The notes beneath the pieces were generated by a model. It was not told where the DNA came from, did not search any database, and was given only the letters and a program-made list of their open reading frames with translations. The translations under genes and the position numbers were made by a program. A stretch of DNA of 64,000 nt from Glandiceps talaboti (lineage: Eukaryota; Hemichordata; Enteropneusta; Spengelidae). The stretch covers positions 28,575,130 to 28,639,129 of the forward strand of contig NC_135554.1 in NCBI RefSeq assembly GCF_964340395.1, in the 5' to 3' direction. Within the stretch, counting starts at the first letter, position 1. Each line of letters opens with the position of its first letter. Below are positions 11,661-24,578 of this stretch, one piece after another.

Positions 11661-12724
11661 TTTTTACATGTATGTATTATATTTAAAATTATAAAGGCTA
11701 CAAAATGATAATTTTGTCAAGCAAAATAAATATCATCACCAAAAATAAACAAAAATAAGACATATCCCTTGTATTTTGAAAATAAAATCGTGATACTGAA
11801 AAGGAAAAATGATAAAGGAAACTAAATATCAATCATTTGGCTCTTCATTAACTTCATCTGTCTGTTAAAACATCTCTCGACCCGGTGCGTCAATATTAAA
11901 TATATATTCTAGCGTTATGAAGTGAAACATAAAAACTGAATGATAATGAATACGTGCAGTTTTATTGTGTCCATATTAAAGCTTCGACGATATACACTCT
12001 GGTAGCCTTTGTGTACTCATACCAACCACCTGTCTGACATTTCAATAACTGGCTTCGCGTTATCTTTTTTTGTTTACACGTCTACATAGATGCTGGCCGA
12101 ATTTCCCAGCTTTTTTCCATTTCGAGGATTGACTCAAGTTTCTAAGGTCATTGAAAAGAGAACAAGTCACAGATGCGGCTTGGTGATTTCATTCCACGGA
12201 AGATTCATTGCAAAGCACTTATGACAGAACAGTGACGCATGAACGTTGAAAATTGTCAATATTGCCGTAAAAGATGTTTGTCATTTTTGGAATCAAAGGA
12301 GAAGACAAATCTCTAAGCTCATTTTATGACAAAAACGGCGTAATGCAGGATATTGAGTGTCATCAGTTCATATACTCTGCACCTGCTACATGATCACACG
12401 GCTGGCTTTATTCACTGGCAGACGATTTGATCCAGTGGTATTCCATTCATCTATAGCAATCCTACAGAGGGGAGAAGCTCGTACATTTTACCATGTTTGT
12501 TTTATGGTACTGTAGTTTCATTTTGTATTTTTATGACTTACTTTAAAAGTAACAGAAATTTGTATTCATCGTATCTTAATGCCATCGGTGTTACTTTGTT
12601 ATCAGATTTTAGTGTGACATGGTAAATAAAGTTTGGTCATTCAATATATAACGCTACACAAAGCAATTATTTATGTGGTCTAATTTTAATCTAGTGTAGA
12701 TTTAAGTTCATTGGTACTCTGATA

Positions 12725-13040
12725 CGCATGAGCAGATGAAGTACTCTCTGTAGTTACTCTCTGTTTGTTGACAAACACGAGGCGTTGCGTCGAGAGAGTA
12801 TGCAAAAACCTGCCCAGTTCAGAGCTCAAGTGTTGATAACCACTGACAATGACTTTGGCTAATTTGCATGGCGCCAGAGTTCACTTGGTGGGAAAATATC
12901 TCTCGCAAATCGTGTAAATTTCTGCTCAAAAACGAAGTTTTATGAGAGCGTCCTCTCTAGTTACAGTCTAGGTATCGGTAGCATGGGACCCTAAAGATCG
13001 TGCGTGTAAATCAGACGACTGCTACACTTAAAATATGTCA
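12725..13040 (+). repeat. Diverged interspersed repeat, copy 2
   Basis: Direct-orientation partner of 11405-11660, with ACGCATGAGC, TCTGTTTGTTGACAAACAC, CAAGTGTTGATAACCA, TTTGGCTAATTTGC and AATCAGACGACTGC in the same order. The 1.1 kb between the copies contains no gene I can support. Confidence 0.5.
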
Positions 13041-13167
13041 ATATACCTACATGTACACCTATAAACTTACTACTGCTTTGGTAGTATACGTTAGAAAAAT
13101 CGGATTATTAATATTTGTGTCTAAATATATTTCTACACCCTGAGAATATAGTACGCGAAAATAGGTC

Positions 13168-14476
13168 CTTAATTCTCGGTACCTACAGTAAGTAGCACTT
13201 TACCTCATGCTAGAGGGTTAAAACAGCACAAGACAGTCGACCTATTCTCACGCGCGCCTATGTGTACCGCTTGGAGCAGACGTTATCGTGTCGACCAAGG
13301 AATCGGATAGTCGTTATTTTTGACGAATCTAGGTGGTAGAATTCTGTCGCCAGTGGGAACGCACGTGTCCCGTTTTTCTCAGCATGCACAACATGGGTGG
13401 TCTGCACGCGCAAAATTCACTCTCTGCATGCCGATCCGAATACTCAGAGGAGTTTGTGGCATTATACTAATTTCCAAATCTCCTAATTTGTTGCGAATAT
13501 TTTAAGACAGACTCACATAACTGAGGTATCATTGCTGTCACATACATAAAAAAATCACACGTGTACGATTTTTCCGTGATGAAAACTGCTCAGAAATGAC
13601 ATATCACGATCAGATGATAAACCATCGATTTTGCACTTCTCCAATACACTAATTTCTAGAGCGCACCTCTTCAAACTTTGATCTAATGGTAGCATATTCG
13701 TTGATCTCTTTGGTCGTGGTGATATTTTGGGACTTTGAGGTTAATTTTGGCTTGTTACTGTGGATACGTGTATTTAATTCGAACGCCCGAAAACGTTCCT
13801 GACGCACATTGAACTTTTCACGGGAAATATACGCATCGCAGTGAAGCAGACAACATAGCAACGAGAACTCACTGCGATGTCTGAACAGAAAGAAACAACA
13901 CACACAACATAATCAAAATGTATATTTACCCCTAACTATATCGTAGAATGTCATGACTTGTTAGATGAATGGCAAATATGGCCTAAACTAAATTAAATGT
14001 AAAATTTCATACATGCCAACTTTCTTAAGTGCCCTCTCTCCAAATTTTGGATATTTTATGTAGTTATATTTCTAGGTAAATAAGATACTGCAAAATTTAT
14101 ATGAAAATAAAGCTTAAATGTTAACCTTTATAGTAAGACATTACATGGTGCCAAAAGTACAATAGCGAACAATCACCAGCGCTGTTTGCAAGATGGTAAC
14201 TACATAAAACCCGATATTTTGACCACCTAAGCGTCACCTTTTGCTTTGAATACATATTTTCTACGAATTTGCCAAATTTTACACCAATCACAGCAACAAT
14301 TCTTGATATATATGGAGTGAGACAATATGTTCATGGGCCACTTCTGACAAAACAAGTGTTCCGATGATCGCACCGAGCCCATAGCAATGACATTATGCCT
14401 GCAAATACACGCCTAGCTAGCAACAACGGAAATAGTACGACCGTGCATTCCTACTTTGCAGGTACCGAGAATATTA
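13168..14476. mobile_element. Possible 1.3 kb inverted-repeat element
   Basis: The left end TTAATTCTCGGTACCTACAG and the reverse complement of the right end (TAATATTCTCGGTACCTGCA) match over about 25 bp. The interior has no conserved coding segment. Only one copy was seen in the window, so this rests on the inverted ends alone. Confidence 0.35.
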
Positions 14477-14695
14477 GTAACACAGTGTACAATGACCTTG
14501 ACACTATTTAGAGTATAATATGAGCTCAGTACAAGAACGAATTAACAAAATACCGCCAATGGCGTTGTAGCACAACTGTAGTTTTTAAAAATGTTTATCC
14601 ATATGCTAGTCTATGCTAACAATAGGTGTTTATTTGCTGAATAACTATCCAGTTGCCTATCCAACCATGTTGCTATCTTTACGATAAATGCTATC

Positions 14696-15851
14696 ATTTG
14701 GCTGTTGCTATGGGCGTGGTCATGTTGTTAGACATATTTGCATACATTTGTGTATGTTTTTGTTCACTTGTGTATGAATTCCTGATATTGTCTTTGCAAT
14801 ATACGTGATCATTTGGCTGTTGCTATGGACGTGGTCTTGTTGCTAGGAAAATTTACATACATTTTTTGAATGTTTATTCAATTGTCTATTAAACCCTGTT
14901 GTTATCTTTGTGAAATACACCACCGTTTGGCTGTTGCTATGGGCGTGGTCATGGTTACTAGGGTATTTGCATACATTTTTTGAATGTTTATTCATCTGTC
15001 TTTCTATTCCTGTTGTTATCTTTGCAATATACGTGATTATTTGGCTGTTGTTATGGGCGTGGTCTTGTTGCTATGCAAATTTACATACATTTTTTGGATG
15101 TTTATTCAATTATCTATTAAACCCTGTTGTTATCTTTGTGAAATACACCACCGTTTGGCTGTTGCTATGGGCGTGGTCATGGTTGCTAGGGTATTTGCAT
15201 ACATTTTTTGAATGTTTACTCACTTTCTTACCAGATGATGTTGTTATTTGACCAAAATATACTGCCATTTGGTTGTTGCTAAAGGGCGTGGTCATGGTCG
15301 CTAGGGCCAATTTTGTCAAAATGTTTTTAAGAAAATCTGCAGAATAACAGTTTCAGAAACATCTCGCCAAGTTTCAGACTAATTGACCAAGTACTTTTTG
15401 AGATATAAGTTTTTGACCAAAAATGAACATTTTTACACCTAATTTGCATATCACTCATGGAATCATGGTATGTTTAATATTTCTTCGTCCACACATCCCT
15501 AGATACATTCCCATTAAATTTCAGCCCAATCTGCTCAGTAGTTTTAGAATTATAGATTTTTAACCAAAAAGACACATTTTTAGCCCTAATTTGCATATCA
15601 CTGATGGAATCATCCCGTCATGAACAAATCTTACTTTACACCCCCTTAAGAATGTTCCCACCAAATTTCGCACCAATCTGCCCAGTAGTTTCTGAGTTTA
15701 AGTTTTTTGACCAAAAATCACATTTTTTGACCCAAATCACACACCTGTGATGCGATCATTTTGATTTGAACAATTTCCCAACTAGACACCCAAAGTAATG
15801 GACCCACCAAATATCGTGGCAATCGGTTCAGCGGTTTTTGACTTTAAGTTG

Positions 15852-15908
<57 letters not shown>

Positions 15909-15983
15909 CCACACACACACACAGACAGACAGACAGACGCCGGGCGATCCCTATAGCACTACTGAACAAGTTCAGTTGTGCTA
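14696..15983 (+). mobile_element. Tandem-core element with terminal hairpin (Helitron-like layout)
   Basis: Six ~114 bp units start at 14696, 14811, 14925, 15039, 15153 and 15267, each opening with RTTTGGYTGTTGYTA. Three diverged ~140 bp units follow (marked by TTTGCATATCACTSATGGAA, about 15445-15760), then (CA)n and (CAGA)n (15855-15938). The end is a hairpin, TAGCAC-T-ACTGAAC, loop AA, and its complement (15954-15983), with a single T:T mismatch. A tandem core, a microsatellite and a 3' hairpin are the layout reported for non-autonomous Helitron/Helentron-type elements. Assignment is inference; no 5' end was identified. Confidence 0.65.
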
Positions 15984-16279
15984 AAAATGAAATAGAATTC
16001 TTTCTGGTCGATGGTTTATTATAAGATATAAACGTATACATTCTAGACCTAGTGCACGATAAAGGCAACGTGCTTCTACACACGTATTTCATGGGATTAG
16101 CTATCGAGATCCCCAGGCTTTACATTAATATCATTTGAATTATTAAGGTTAAAATGGAAATTGTCTGTATCAATATAATAGACATCAGCTGATTGAATTG
16201 GAAAGTAGGTCAGCTAACAAAGGTACGTTTTATATTAGAGTGATGGATGGTTAGTGGGTAGAATAATTGTTGACTGTAC

Positions 16280-16413
16280 CTTCTTAGGGGTTTTTTCCTC
16301 TTGATACAGTACTTGCAGAATACGATGATACAAATAACAAGAATAAGTCCTCCAACGACGCCAGCAACAAGAATAACTATAGCAAGATACTTTGGTAAAA
16401 GCGAGGAACTTTC
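16280..16413 (-). CDS. Transmembrane exon
   Basis: 134 nt with a strong acceptor (TTTACATTCCAG) and donor AAG/GTACAG. It encodes ESSSLLPK, then a ~23-residue hydrophobic helix (LAIVILVAGVVGGLILVICI and three more residues), then CKYCIKRKKPLRR. The K/R cluster after the helix places the C-terminal side in the cytosol (positive-inside rule). Paired cysteines flank the inner boundary and could be palmitoylated (inference). The GVVGG segment could support helix packing. It enters in phase 0 and leaves AG for the 7.3 kb exon. Confidence 0.9.
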
Positions 16414-16697
16414 CTGGAATGTAAACAAAATGAGCAACATAAAATCGTTATTCTGATCAAACGGGTATATTGGAAGTGGGGTTGATTTATTTGTTACTGA
16501 AGCAGCACACAGTGCTAAAAAGCTTTCTGGTTGTACTTACGAGATGCAAGAATATTACCGCGTGTTTACGACCGATTTGACATGTAACGGAAATACACTG
16601 GGATATAATGAGTAGAAGTTCGAATAGGTTAGAACTAATAACGAAGTGTTAATAGCTCTTTCTGAAATGACATTGATTAGCCATATATAGGCCCACA

Positions 16698-16782
16698 TTG
16701 TATGTATGTATGTATGTATGTATGTATGTATGTATGTATGTATGTATGTATGTATGTATGTATGTATGTATGTATGTATGTA

Positions 16783-16835
<53 letters not shown>

Positions 16836-16880
16836 ATGTATGTATGTATGTATGTATGTATGTATGTATGTATGTATGTA
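16698..16880. repeat. (GTAT)n-(GT)n-(GTAT)n compound microsatellite
   Basis: About 22 GTAT units, then a GT core (about 16788-16819), then about 15 more GTAT units. The symmetrical A-B-A arrangement recurs at other loci in this window. Confidence 0.95.
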
Positions 16881-17049
16881 TTCAGCAGTTGTAGCTAGAG
16901 TGTTTTTGCATTTCTCACATTTACAAATAAATATAAAGTATACGTATAAAAGTCATGTCGTGTTATTTATACTTGCTGATTATAACGTCCAGACTATTGC
17001 TTTTGTATTTTATAAAATGTTTTCTACTGCTCATGACGTTCCGTGTCAG

Positions 17050-18317
17050 TAGACACGGTATTCAAATTCCAACTTGAATATAGTACGAATTAGTAGGACT
17101 CCTCTATGGATATTTAGAAATACACCTACAAACGTCAATCAAATGCCTGCAACTTTTTTATGTTCCAGAACGCCTGGACTGAAGATATCATTCTTGAGTT
17201 GTACTCATATTTTAAACAAACGTAACAAAATGATCCATCAAAAATATATTTACATAAACATGCATATATTCAACACCTTCAAAGATGAAATATTCAAACA
17301 GTGCTATAAAAACAATGTATTACAAAGTTTCGCACGTGGCTTTAACAGACTACCTGAGACATATCCGAGAATCATCATTTTCGACACCATAGCAAGACGA
17401 TACACATGATTGTTTCGACAGGCGATCGAGACAGTATCAATAGATCATCGACGAAAGTGTGAGAATAAAAAAAATGATATGCCAAACTGGCAGATGCTCA
17501 TTGAGATAGTCGTCTAAACAGGTGTATTTTCCTCATCAACGTGATTGTGTTGATATATCGGCTAAACATTCAACTGCACGATCGGTTGCGGTCAGTGTAG
17601 CGTGTAGTACTGTTGTTTCTTTCACGCCTTCACCAAATTATGGTAAAAATACACGATGCACGGATATTTAAATCCTCTTTCAATTATCTCCGGAATGTTA
17701 GAGCTGCGTAAATCTTTCGTGGATTAAAAAGGCGATAGCTATCTCGTAGGTATATTTGTGTCCATGCATATTCCACTATCAAAACTAACTTGACGCATGC
17801 GTATGATTATATCCCATCGTTAACAATAGCATTATTTAGGCGGGGCTGCAGCATATGATGATGAATATATCTCCAGTTGAAGCGTGCAATTATCATTAGT
17901 TCTACATGCCACAATGCACCTCTGACGTTAATTATGAATAATTGATTATCATCGCTTTCTGCTCTAAGTCTTTTTGGGCCTCATAAATCAGTTTCTTTGT
18001 CCTCTCAATGACATATAGATAGAATATTTGCATATTTATTACTTTCTTTGACTAATCCACGTTGAATTGTAATGTCGGGGGACACAAGTTCAATATCATA
18101 ATATAGAATCTAAACGGAAACTAACGATTTTTAGCTCACACCGAATATAATACCAGCACATCCGGTGGTAGTATTATGAACATAAATTTGTTATCAGAGA
18201 ATCAGCTTTGTAGTTTCACACCGTGAGGAAAAGCGAAAGGAAAAAGGAAAGAGAGTGACATTATAAATGGGCATTTTGGATTGTTAATTTATAAAGCAGT
18301 TTTATCATAGTTTCCTA
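17050..18317. other. Intron, no gene seen
   Basis: Unique-looking AT-rich sequence. An open stretch of about 110 codons on the plus strand (17074-17406) has no recognisable domain or matching splice phase and was not called. Confidence 0.5.
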
Positions 18318-18500
18318 CTTGACAAATCAATGTGAAACAACATATGTTAAGTCCTTGTTTGTAACTCAATAATTTGTCAAATGTGCAAAATATTTGTTAT
18401 TGTATATACAATAACAAATATTTTACACATTTTGTTTTTTTAGCTTTTTGCAATATATTGAGTTATTACAAATACAGAATTTGTCAATGTTGTTTTACTT
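18318..18500. mobile_element. Foldback element
   Basis: The inner arms AAATGTGCAAAATATTTG-TTATTG and their complement flank a TATA loop with one mismatch (about 18379-18432). The pairing continues outward with TTTGTAACTCAATA against TATTGAGTTATTACAAA and with TTGACAAA against TTTGTCAA. Non-coding. Confidence 0.7.
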
Positions 18501-18612
18501 TGTTTCATTATAAATTGTTTTATAAATTGAAAATCTAAAATAAATACCAAATTCATACGACCACTTTAACACTGACAAATTGACAAGTGCATAGTGAAGA
18601 TAGAGTGTGTGG

Positions 18613-19335
<723 letters not shown>

Positions 19336-19823
19336 TACGAGGCAATGGTATACAATACCCGGAAATTGCGTTCTTTGCTATCTAATATACCCGATGTCTT
19401 CTGCCATGTTTTAATGTTACTTTATCTATCTATTTAGTCACCCATTCATTGGATCATTACTCATCAAGTGTATTGCCATATTGTTTTTGTATGGCATGCC
19501 ATACTGGTCAATGGAATGCAAAGCTCGTGAGTGATTTATCATTCATATGCCCATTTCTCAGGTTATTGTTTCAATTATTTTTTTCTGTAATTGTCTACCT
19601 AAGATGACTTTGAGCAGTGATGTTACAGCAGCTTGTTAACCTTTTTCATAAAAAGTAAGCGGGTTAGTAACCTTATTGAAATCATTAAGATAATGATAAA
19701 ACGACTATGTTTGTCTTGTTTCATATTTTACCCATGACCTTTTAACTTTGACATAAAACAATTTGAGGTACAATAGAAGCTTGGCAGTTAACCTGAACAG
19801 AACTTCGTCTGATTAACAAATAC

Positions 19824-19926
19824 CTTACTGACGTTGCTACGTTTAAATTTTACGTCCGGCTCAGCAAGCATCTTATCAATATTGCTAAATTTTCTTTGCA
19901 TGAACGACGTTAAGGTGATCTGCACC
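19824..19926 (-). CDS. Putative ectodomain exon
   Basis: 103 nt read from acceptor GTTTGAAG to donor AAG/GTATTTG: VQITLTSFMQRKFSNIDKML, then AEPDVKFKRSNVSK. It accepts TG from the 27.4 kb exon to make Trp and ends in phase 0 for the transmembrane exon. An amphipathic helix then a strand with an NVS sequon fits the end of a SEA-like domain. A consensus donor 5 nt upstream and a second acceptor 7 nt downstream both break the frame, which lowers confidence. Confidence 0.52.
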
Positions 19927-19976
19927 CTTCAAACGATTAATTAAAATGTCTTCAAATGTAGTCGCAACAAACGATA

Positions 19977-20974
19977 CCAGATTTAAACTGAATGCCTCCC
20001 GTAAGGGCCAACCATAGGTTTTTGTTCCTCCACATTCTTATTATGATATAGCCTAATTACCGAAAATTATTAATCATACACATTAATCATTAAAAATAAA
20101 AACTATGCCAACAGGCTTTATAGGATATGTGTGCTTTGTAATGGTTGATATCTGTGCAAAATTATTTTGACTTTGAAACTTGCATTCTTAGTATATAGCC
20201 TAATTACCAAAATCCCTTAACTATGCAAATTAATCATTACAACTAAAGAGACTTTATAGGACATTCAAGCTTACTATTGTTGATGTATGTACCAAATGTT
20301 GTGGAATGTGAAGTGTGCATTCATTAGGTATAGCTAAATTACTGAAAATAATTAATTATCAAATTTCTCTTTACAATTATAAACTACATCAACAAGCATT
20401 ATAGCACATATGTGCCTTGTTATGTTTAATGTATATACAATTTAATTGAATTTGAAGCATGCATTCATTATATATAGCCTAACTACCGAAAATAATTAAC
20501 TTTGCAATTTAATCATTAAAACTACCAGCTATGCCAACAGGCTTTATGGAATGTGTTGTTTGTTATGGTTAATGTATATGCCAAATTATATTGAATTAAA
20601 AGCTTACATTCTTAAGATATAGTCTAATTACCAAAGTTCATTAATTATGCATAGAACCCTTTAAAACTACAAGTTACATCAACAAGCGTCAGAACACATA
20701 TGTGCTTTGTTATGTTTAATGTATGTACCAATTCAAATTGAATTTGAAGTATGAATTCTTAAGATATATCGTAATTACTAAAAAAAACCATAAATCATGC
20801 AAATTACTAATTAATGTTCATTGGATGTTTATCCAAAATCAGATCAATTTTGAGTTTAGCATATGAAAGATGTCTAGCAAGTTTCATTAGAATCGGTACA
20901 GTAGTTTTTGAGATATCGTGTCCACAGACAGACACACATACACACAGATACACAGACACACAGATCGATCGATC

Positions 20975-21023
<49 letters not shown>

Positions 21024-21106
21024 GTAGGTAGGTAGGTAGGCAGGCAGGCAGGCATGCAGGCAGGTAGGTAGGTAGGTAGGTAGGTAGGTAGGTAGATAGA
21101 TAGATC

Positions 21107-21155
<49 letters not shown>

Positions 21156-21190
21156 TGATAGATTGATAGATACCCTTACGGGAGGTAAAA
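19977..21190 (+). mobile_element. Tandem-core element family, copy B (most complete)
   Basis: It starts ACCAGATTTAAACTGAATG then CCTCCCGTAAGGG (19995-20007), and the exact reverse complement CCCTTACGGGAGG closes it at 21173-21185. Between them are six diverged units of about 142-147 bp, each beginning near TATAGCCTAATTACCGAAAA, then a conserved 3' block (about 20810-20930) and a long compound tetranucleotide microsatellite (20963-21165). Non-coding. The layout matches non-autonomous Helitron-like or pearl-type elements (inference). Confidence 0.75.
20963..21165. repeat. Concentric (GATA)(GGTA)(GGCA)(GGTA)(GATA) array
   Basis: The motif changes in mirrored order across the array: GATC/GATA, GGTA, GGCA with one ATGC, then GGTA and GATA again. 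Confidence 0.95.
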
Positions 21191-21198
21191 ATAGAAAT

Positions 21199-21256
21199 GT
21201 TGGTATGGTATGGTATGGTATGGTATGGTATGGTATGGTATGGTATGGTATGGTAT
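21199..21256. repeat. (TATGG)n pentanucleotide array
   Basis: About eleven perfect copies just outside the right end of copy B. Confidence 0.95.
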
Positions 21257-22089
21257 AAAAGCGATAAGAGAAATTAGGTTTCTAGAGAAATGATAAAGTA
21301 AGTACTCCCATCTGTGACAGTCGCCATCATTTATCAATAATGTCTGAAATAACCCATGATCTATGAATAATAGATAAACAGTATTATTTTACTTCGGGTG
21401 TTTCGTGCTCGGCCACAGGAAAAACTCATTCAATTGGTTAATTCTCTTTCCAAGCGATAAACTGGATATTGACGTACGCCCACGATGATACAGCCCCCGG
21501 CTTAAGATTAATCAAGCGGAGGAGTTCTATCAAACAAGCCTCTGGAAAACTTAAAATCGAAACCAGTCGATTTAATAACGCCATAATCTGACAATTATTT
21601 CCCCAGTGAATCAGTAGCAATCGCATATGTGACATCGGAGACACCAGGAATTTTAGAGAAAATTTTCCAATATATACTCGATCCCGTACGTACGGTGGCA
21701 TTTAACATTTCTGTAAAAACATTTTGGCACGTATTTTGTCATTAGTGAAACTGAAAGGAGTACACGTACTAGTGATATCCGATATATTTATGCAACGTGT
21801 TTACATTTCCATCAGTGATTTTAAGTCTTGGAGCATGTGGTCCAAGGAGATAATTTCCATCGACCTCTAAACTGCAACGATGTGTGATGAAGGAAAGTAT
21901 AGCGCTCTTTAAATATTCACAATGAATAGTATTTTTCATTTTACTCTTTATAAGCTATTACACATAATCAATAAACATATAACCAATTCCTTTCCCAAAG
22001 TGAACTATAATTTAAATGTCCTATTTTCAATACTGAATAGTATGGGTTAAAGTTCAAAGTGAACAATACAGTACAAGTTTATGTACAGA

Positions 22090-22402
22090 AGATTTCATCT
22101 TAGCTTGCAAATGAGATTAAACAGTGTATCAAGGTTAGTGAGACTGGTCACAGTGTTTTATTTGAGACAGACACAACAAAAGATACCACACAAACATCCT
22201 AGTGTTTGCCCTGTATATGTCTGCTCTGTATTTTGTTAATGATAACAAAAACAAATACAAATGAAAACAATACAGAGCAGACCCTGTGTAAAGGGTGTTT
22301 ATGTGTTTATCATTATTGTGTCTATCTCAACATGAAACCTTGTGATCAGCCTCACTGATCTTAATACATCGATTGGTAGCATTTGCAAGCTAAGACGAAT
22401 TA
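22090..22402. mobile_element. Foldback element with ~130 bp arms
   Basis: CTTAGCTTGCAAATG at 22099 pairs with CATTTGCAAGCTAAG ending at 22394. Diverged pairing continues inward, including GTCTGCTCTGTATT against AATACAGAGCAGAC flanking the centre near 22235. No coding capacity. The loop is AAC-rich. Confidence 0.72.
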
Positions 22403-23872
22403 TGTAATTGGTGTACATTGTAGTACTAAAATGCAGAGGACTTCACTAGCAACAGCTATTTTAACATTTACATAAAAGCGAATAATATCATGTACCAGCA
22501 GCAACGTAATAGGGACAAGCTCCATATAAAATGTTATCACGTTTTATGTTCGACTGCATTGCATAGCTGTATTTACTTCTTATGCTTTGATAAATGTACA
22601 GTCCGTTTCATTTTTAGTGTTCACTGACTCTGTTGATACAACCACACAGAAACCAAAAAGAAACGGCACAATCTACACTTAAGATAGCAAGATTTACTAT
22701 TACGTTTTGTCTAAGGGAATAAACTATTTATATGTCCTGCAAGTAGACGCAGACATGCGGGCTCCAATGTTTTATTGTCTGTATTTGATGTCTGCAATGT
22801 GGTACGTTAGTTCTTTTCATTCAGACAAGATGTCGCAAAAACTGTATTCATTCAATCTCGCTATCTTAAATTGTGGAAGGTGCATTTGCTTATTGATTTG
22901 TGTGACTGTATCATACAGAACCAGTGAACACTCACATGAAACAGAGAGAAACATGATATGCGTCTATGTACCTAATCCATTGAAATGCCTTCACGACAAG
23001 CGATTAAGATTGTTACTCTACTTAATGATGGCCATTTTACTCTCGTGGTAAAAAGCAAAGGCAAACAAAAAGACTAACGTCTCATCATATTTGTCAATTT
23101 TTACCACAAGGTTACCGAGTTCATACTATATGTTTGCTGAAATTGAAAATATTGAAAAGTTATGTAAACAATCATACAATGGGTAATTGTGAATGAGAAT
23201 ATGAAAGGAGTGTGTTTATATCTTTAATAATTTTTAATTCAGTAAAAATTAACACCACGATCGTCCTGATAATCAAAATTACTTATAGTTAATATACATA
23301 GATGAGCGCGATTTATATTTAATGTCAAATCATTCCGAAGAAAACAATGTCTAATTAGTTTGGTATAGTTCTTACTAGTCTTTCGAGTAATATAGATTTT
23401 ATCAAAATAATCACAAGGAGAAACATCCGGGGTAGTTGCCGGTCAAGTAAAGCTTTATGCTGGCCATGTGCAATAGGCAAGACAAAAGTAGTACCTCATC
23501 AAAATGAAATGCTACTTTTGCAAGATACTATCGTTTTTTTTTTTTGTAATCTAACAATAAAATCAGATTTACAAACATCATATATATTACTCATCACATA
23601 TGTTCACTCAGCATGTAATAAAAAAATAATCCCCCCCCCCCTCAATAGTAGCGTTTGTGCCTTTGAATCGGAAGGTTATCTGCCTGCCGGTAGGAGGGCA
23701 GATTACAATCCAATCCCGGACTTGAATACTTATAATATTCCATACTCTTTCTCTCACCATACCACTGGTCAGAAAGTGTGGTTAAAATTTGAATTGGAAA
23801 TAGAAAAATAATGATACTGAACTTATCAATCGGTCAATTATTTTTTCAAGAATTAGTTTAGTGAAAGGAATA
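22403..23872. other. Intron, no gene seen
   Basis: An open plus-strand stretch at 22707-23048 lacks any recognisable domain or splice context. A poly-C run sits at about 23631-23642. Confidence 0.45.
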
Positions 23873-24225
23873 TTAAAGTGGCACAAGCTGATATATAACG
23901 TTTTTTCCTCAGGTGAAAATACTCACATTAAAATTTAATCAGCCTCTCCTAGTATGCCATAATGTCAATTCATACCTTCTATAACATTAAAAAATAATGT
24001 CTTCTGACATTGTTAGGACAGTTGACTGCATAGTAGGAATTTCCACGATAATTTTTCATACGTATTTACAATAACGTCATCGGTCCATGTATAACGTATA
24101 TTTTGATACCTGGTTTGATTTCATCCAGTTGCAAGTGATAGTTAGTTATGTTTCAGTACGTCAATACCACGAGTGCCTTTAGAATACGCAGCATATTTTA
24201 TCCCCAAAACGTACAAACTCGGCTC
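23873..24225 (+). mobile_element. TTAA MITE, copy 2
   Basis: The left end TTAA then AGTGGCACAAGC matches copy 1. The interior follows copy 1 block by block (GTGAAAATACT, TGTTAGRACAGTTGA, AGTCAAGT-type segments). The right end is decayed to CTCGGCTCATACG. Diverged from copy 1. Confidence 0.68.
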
Positions 24226-24471
24226 ATACGTATACCCTTTTAACATTGACAAGAGTTATGTTTAAAAAAAAGTTTATAATCATTTACTTTCTTATATGTT
24301 TTCATTCACTTCCAACAGTCGCATATCCACTTCAGTAAGAATTTTGTAGGAAACATCAAAATGGGTTACTAAAACATATGGGTTACTAAAAGATAGATCC
24401 ATAAACGTTGTAACGTTATACGCATCTGGAAATGCCTTACGACCTTAGTTTGAAGAATCACCTAGTAAAGC

Positions 24472-24578
<107 letters not shown>

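Noticed and set aside
16541-16600. Extra exon just upstream of the transmembrane exon (strong GTAAGT donor)
   Set aside because: The frame that fits the transmembrane exon is only 19 codons with a weak acceptor, and adding it breaks the phase-consistent 19.8 kb junction or needs another exon.
16698-16898. Long open frames across microsatellites (also 18.6, 19.2, 24.5, 42.2, 45.5 and 52.8 kb)
   Set aside because: Repeating dipeptide or tetrapeptide translations come from the tandem motif itself; there is no splice context or domain.
21438-21701. Minus-strand open segment of 87 codons
   Set aside because: The possible acceptor and donor phases do not fit the gene, and the hydrophobic composition matches nothing.
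22707-23051. 114-codon plus-strand open frame
   Set aside because: No splice sites, domain or composition bias of coding sequence; probably chance.
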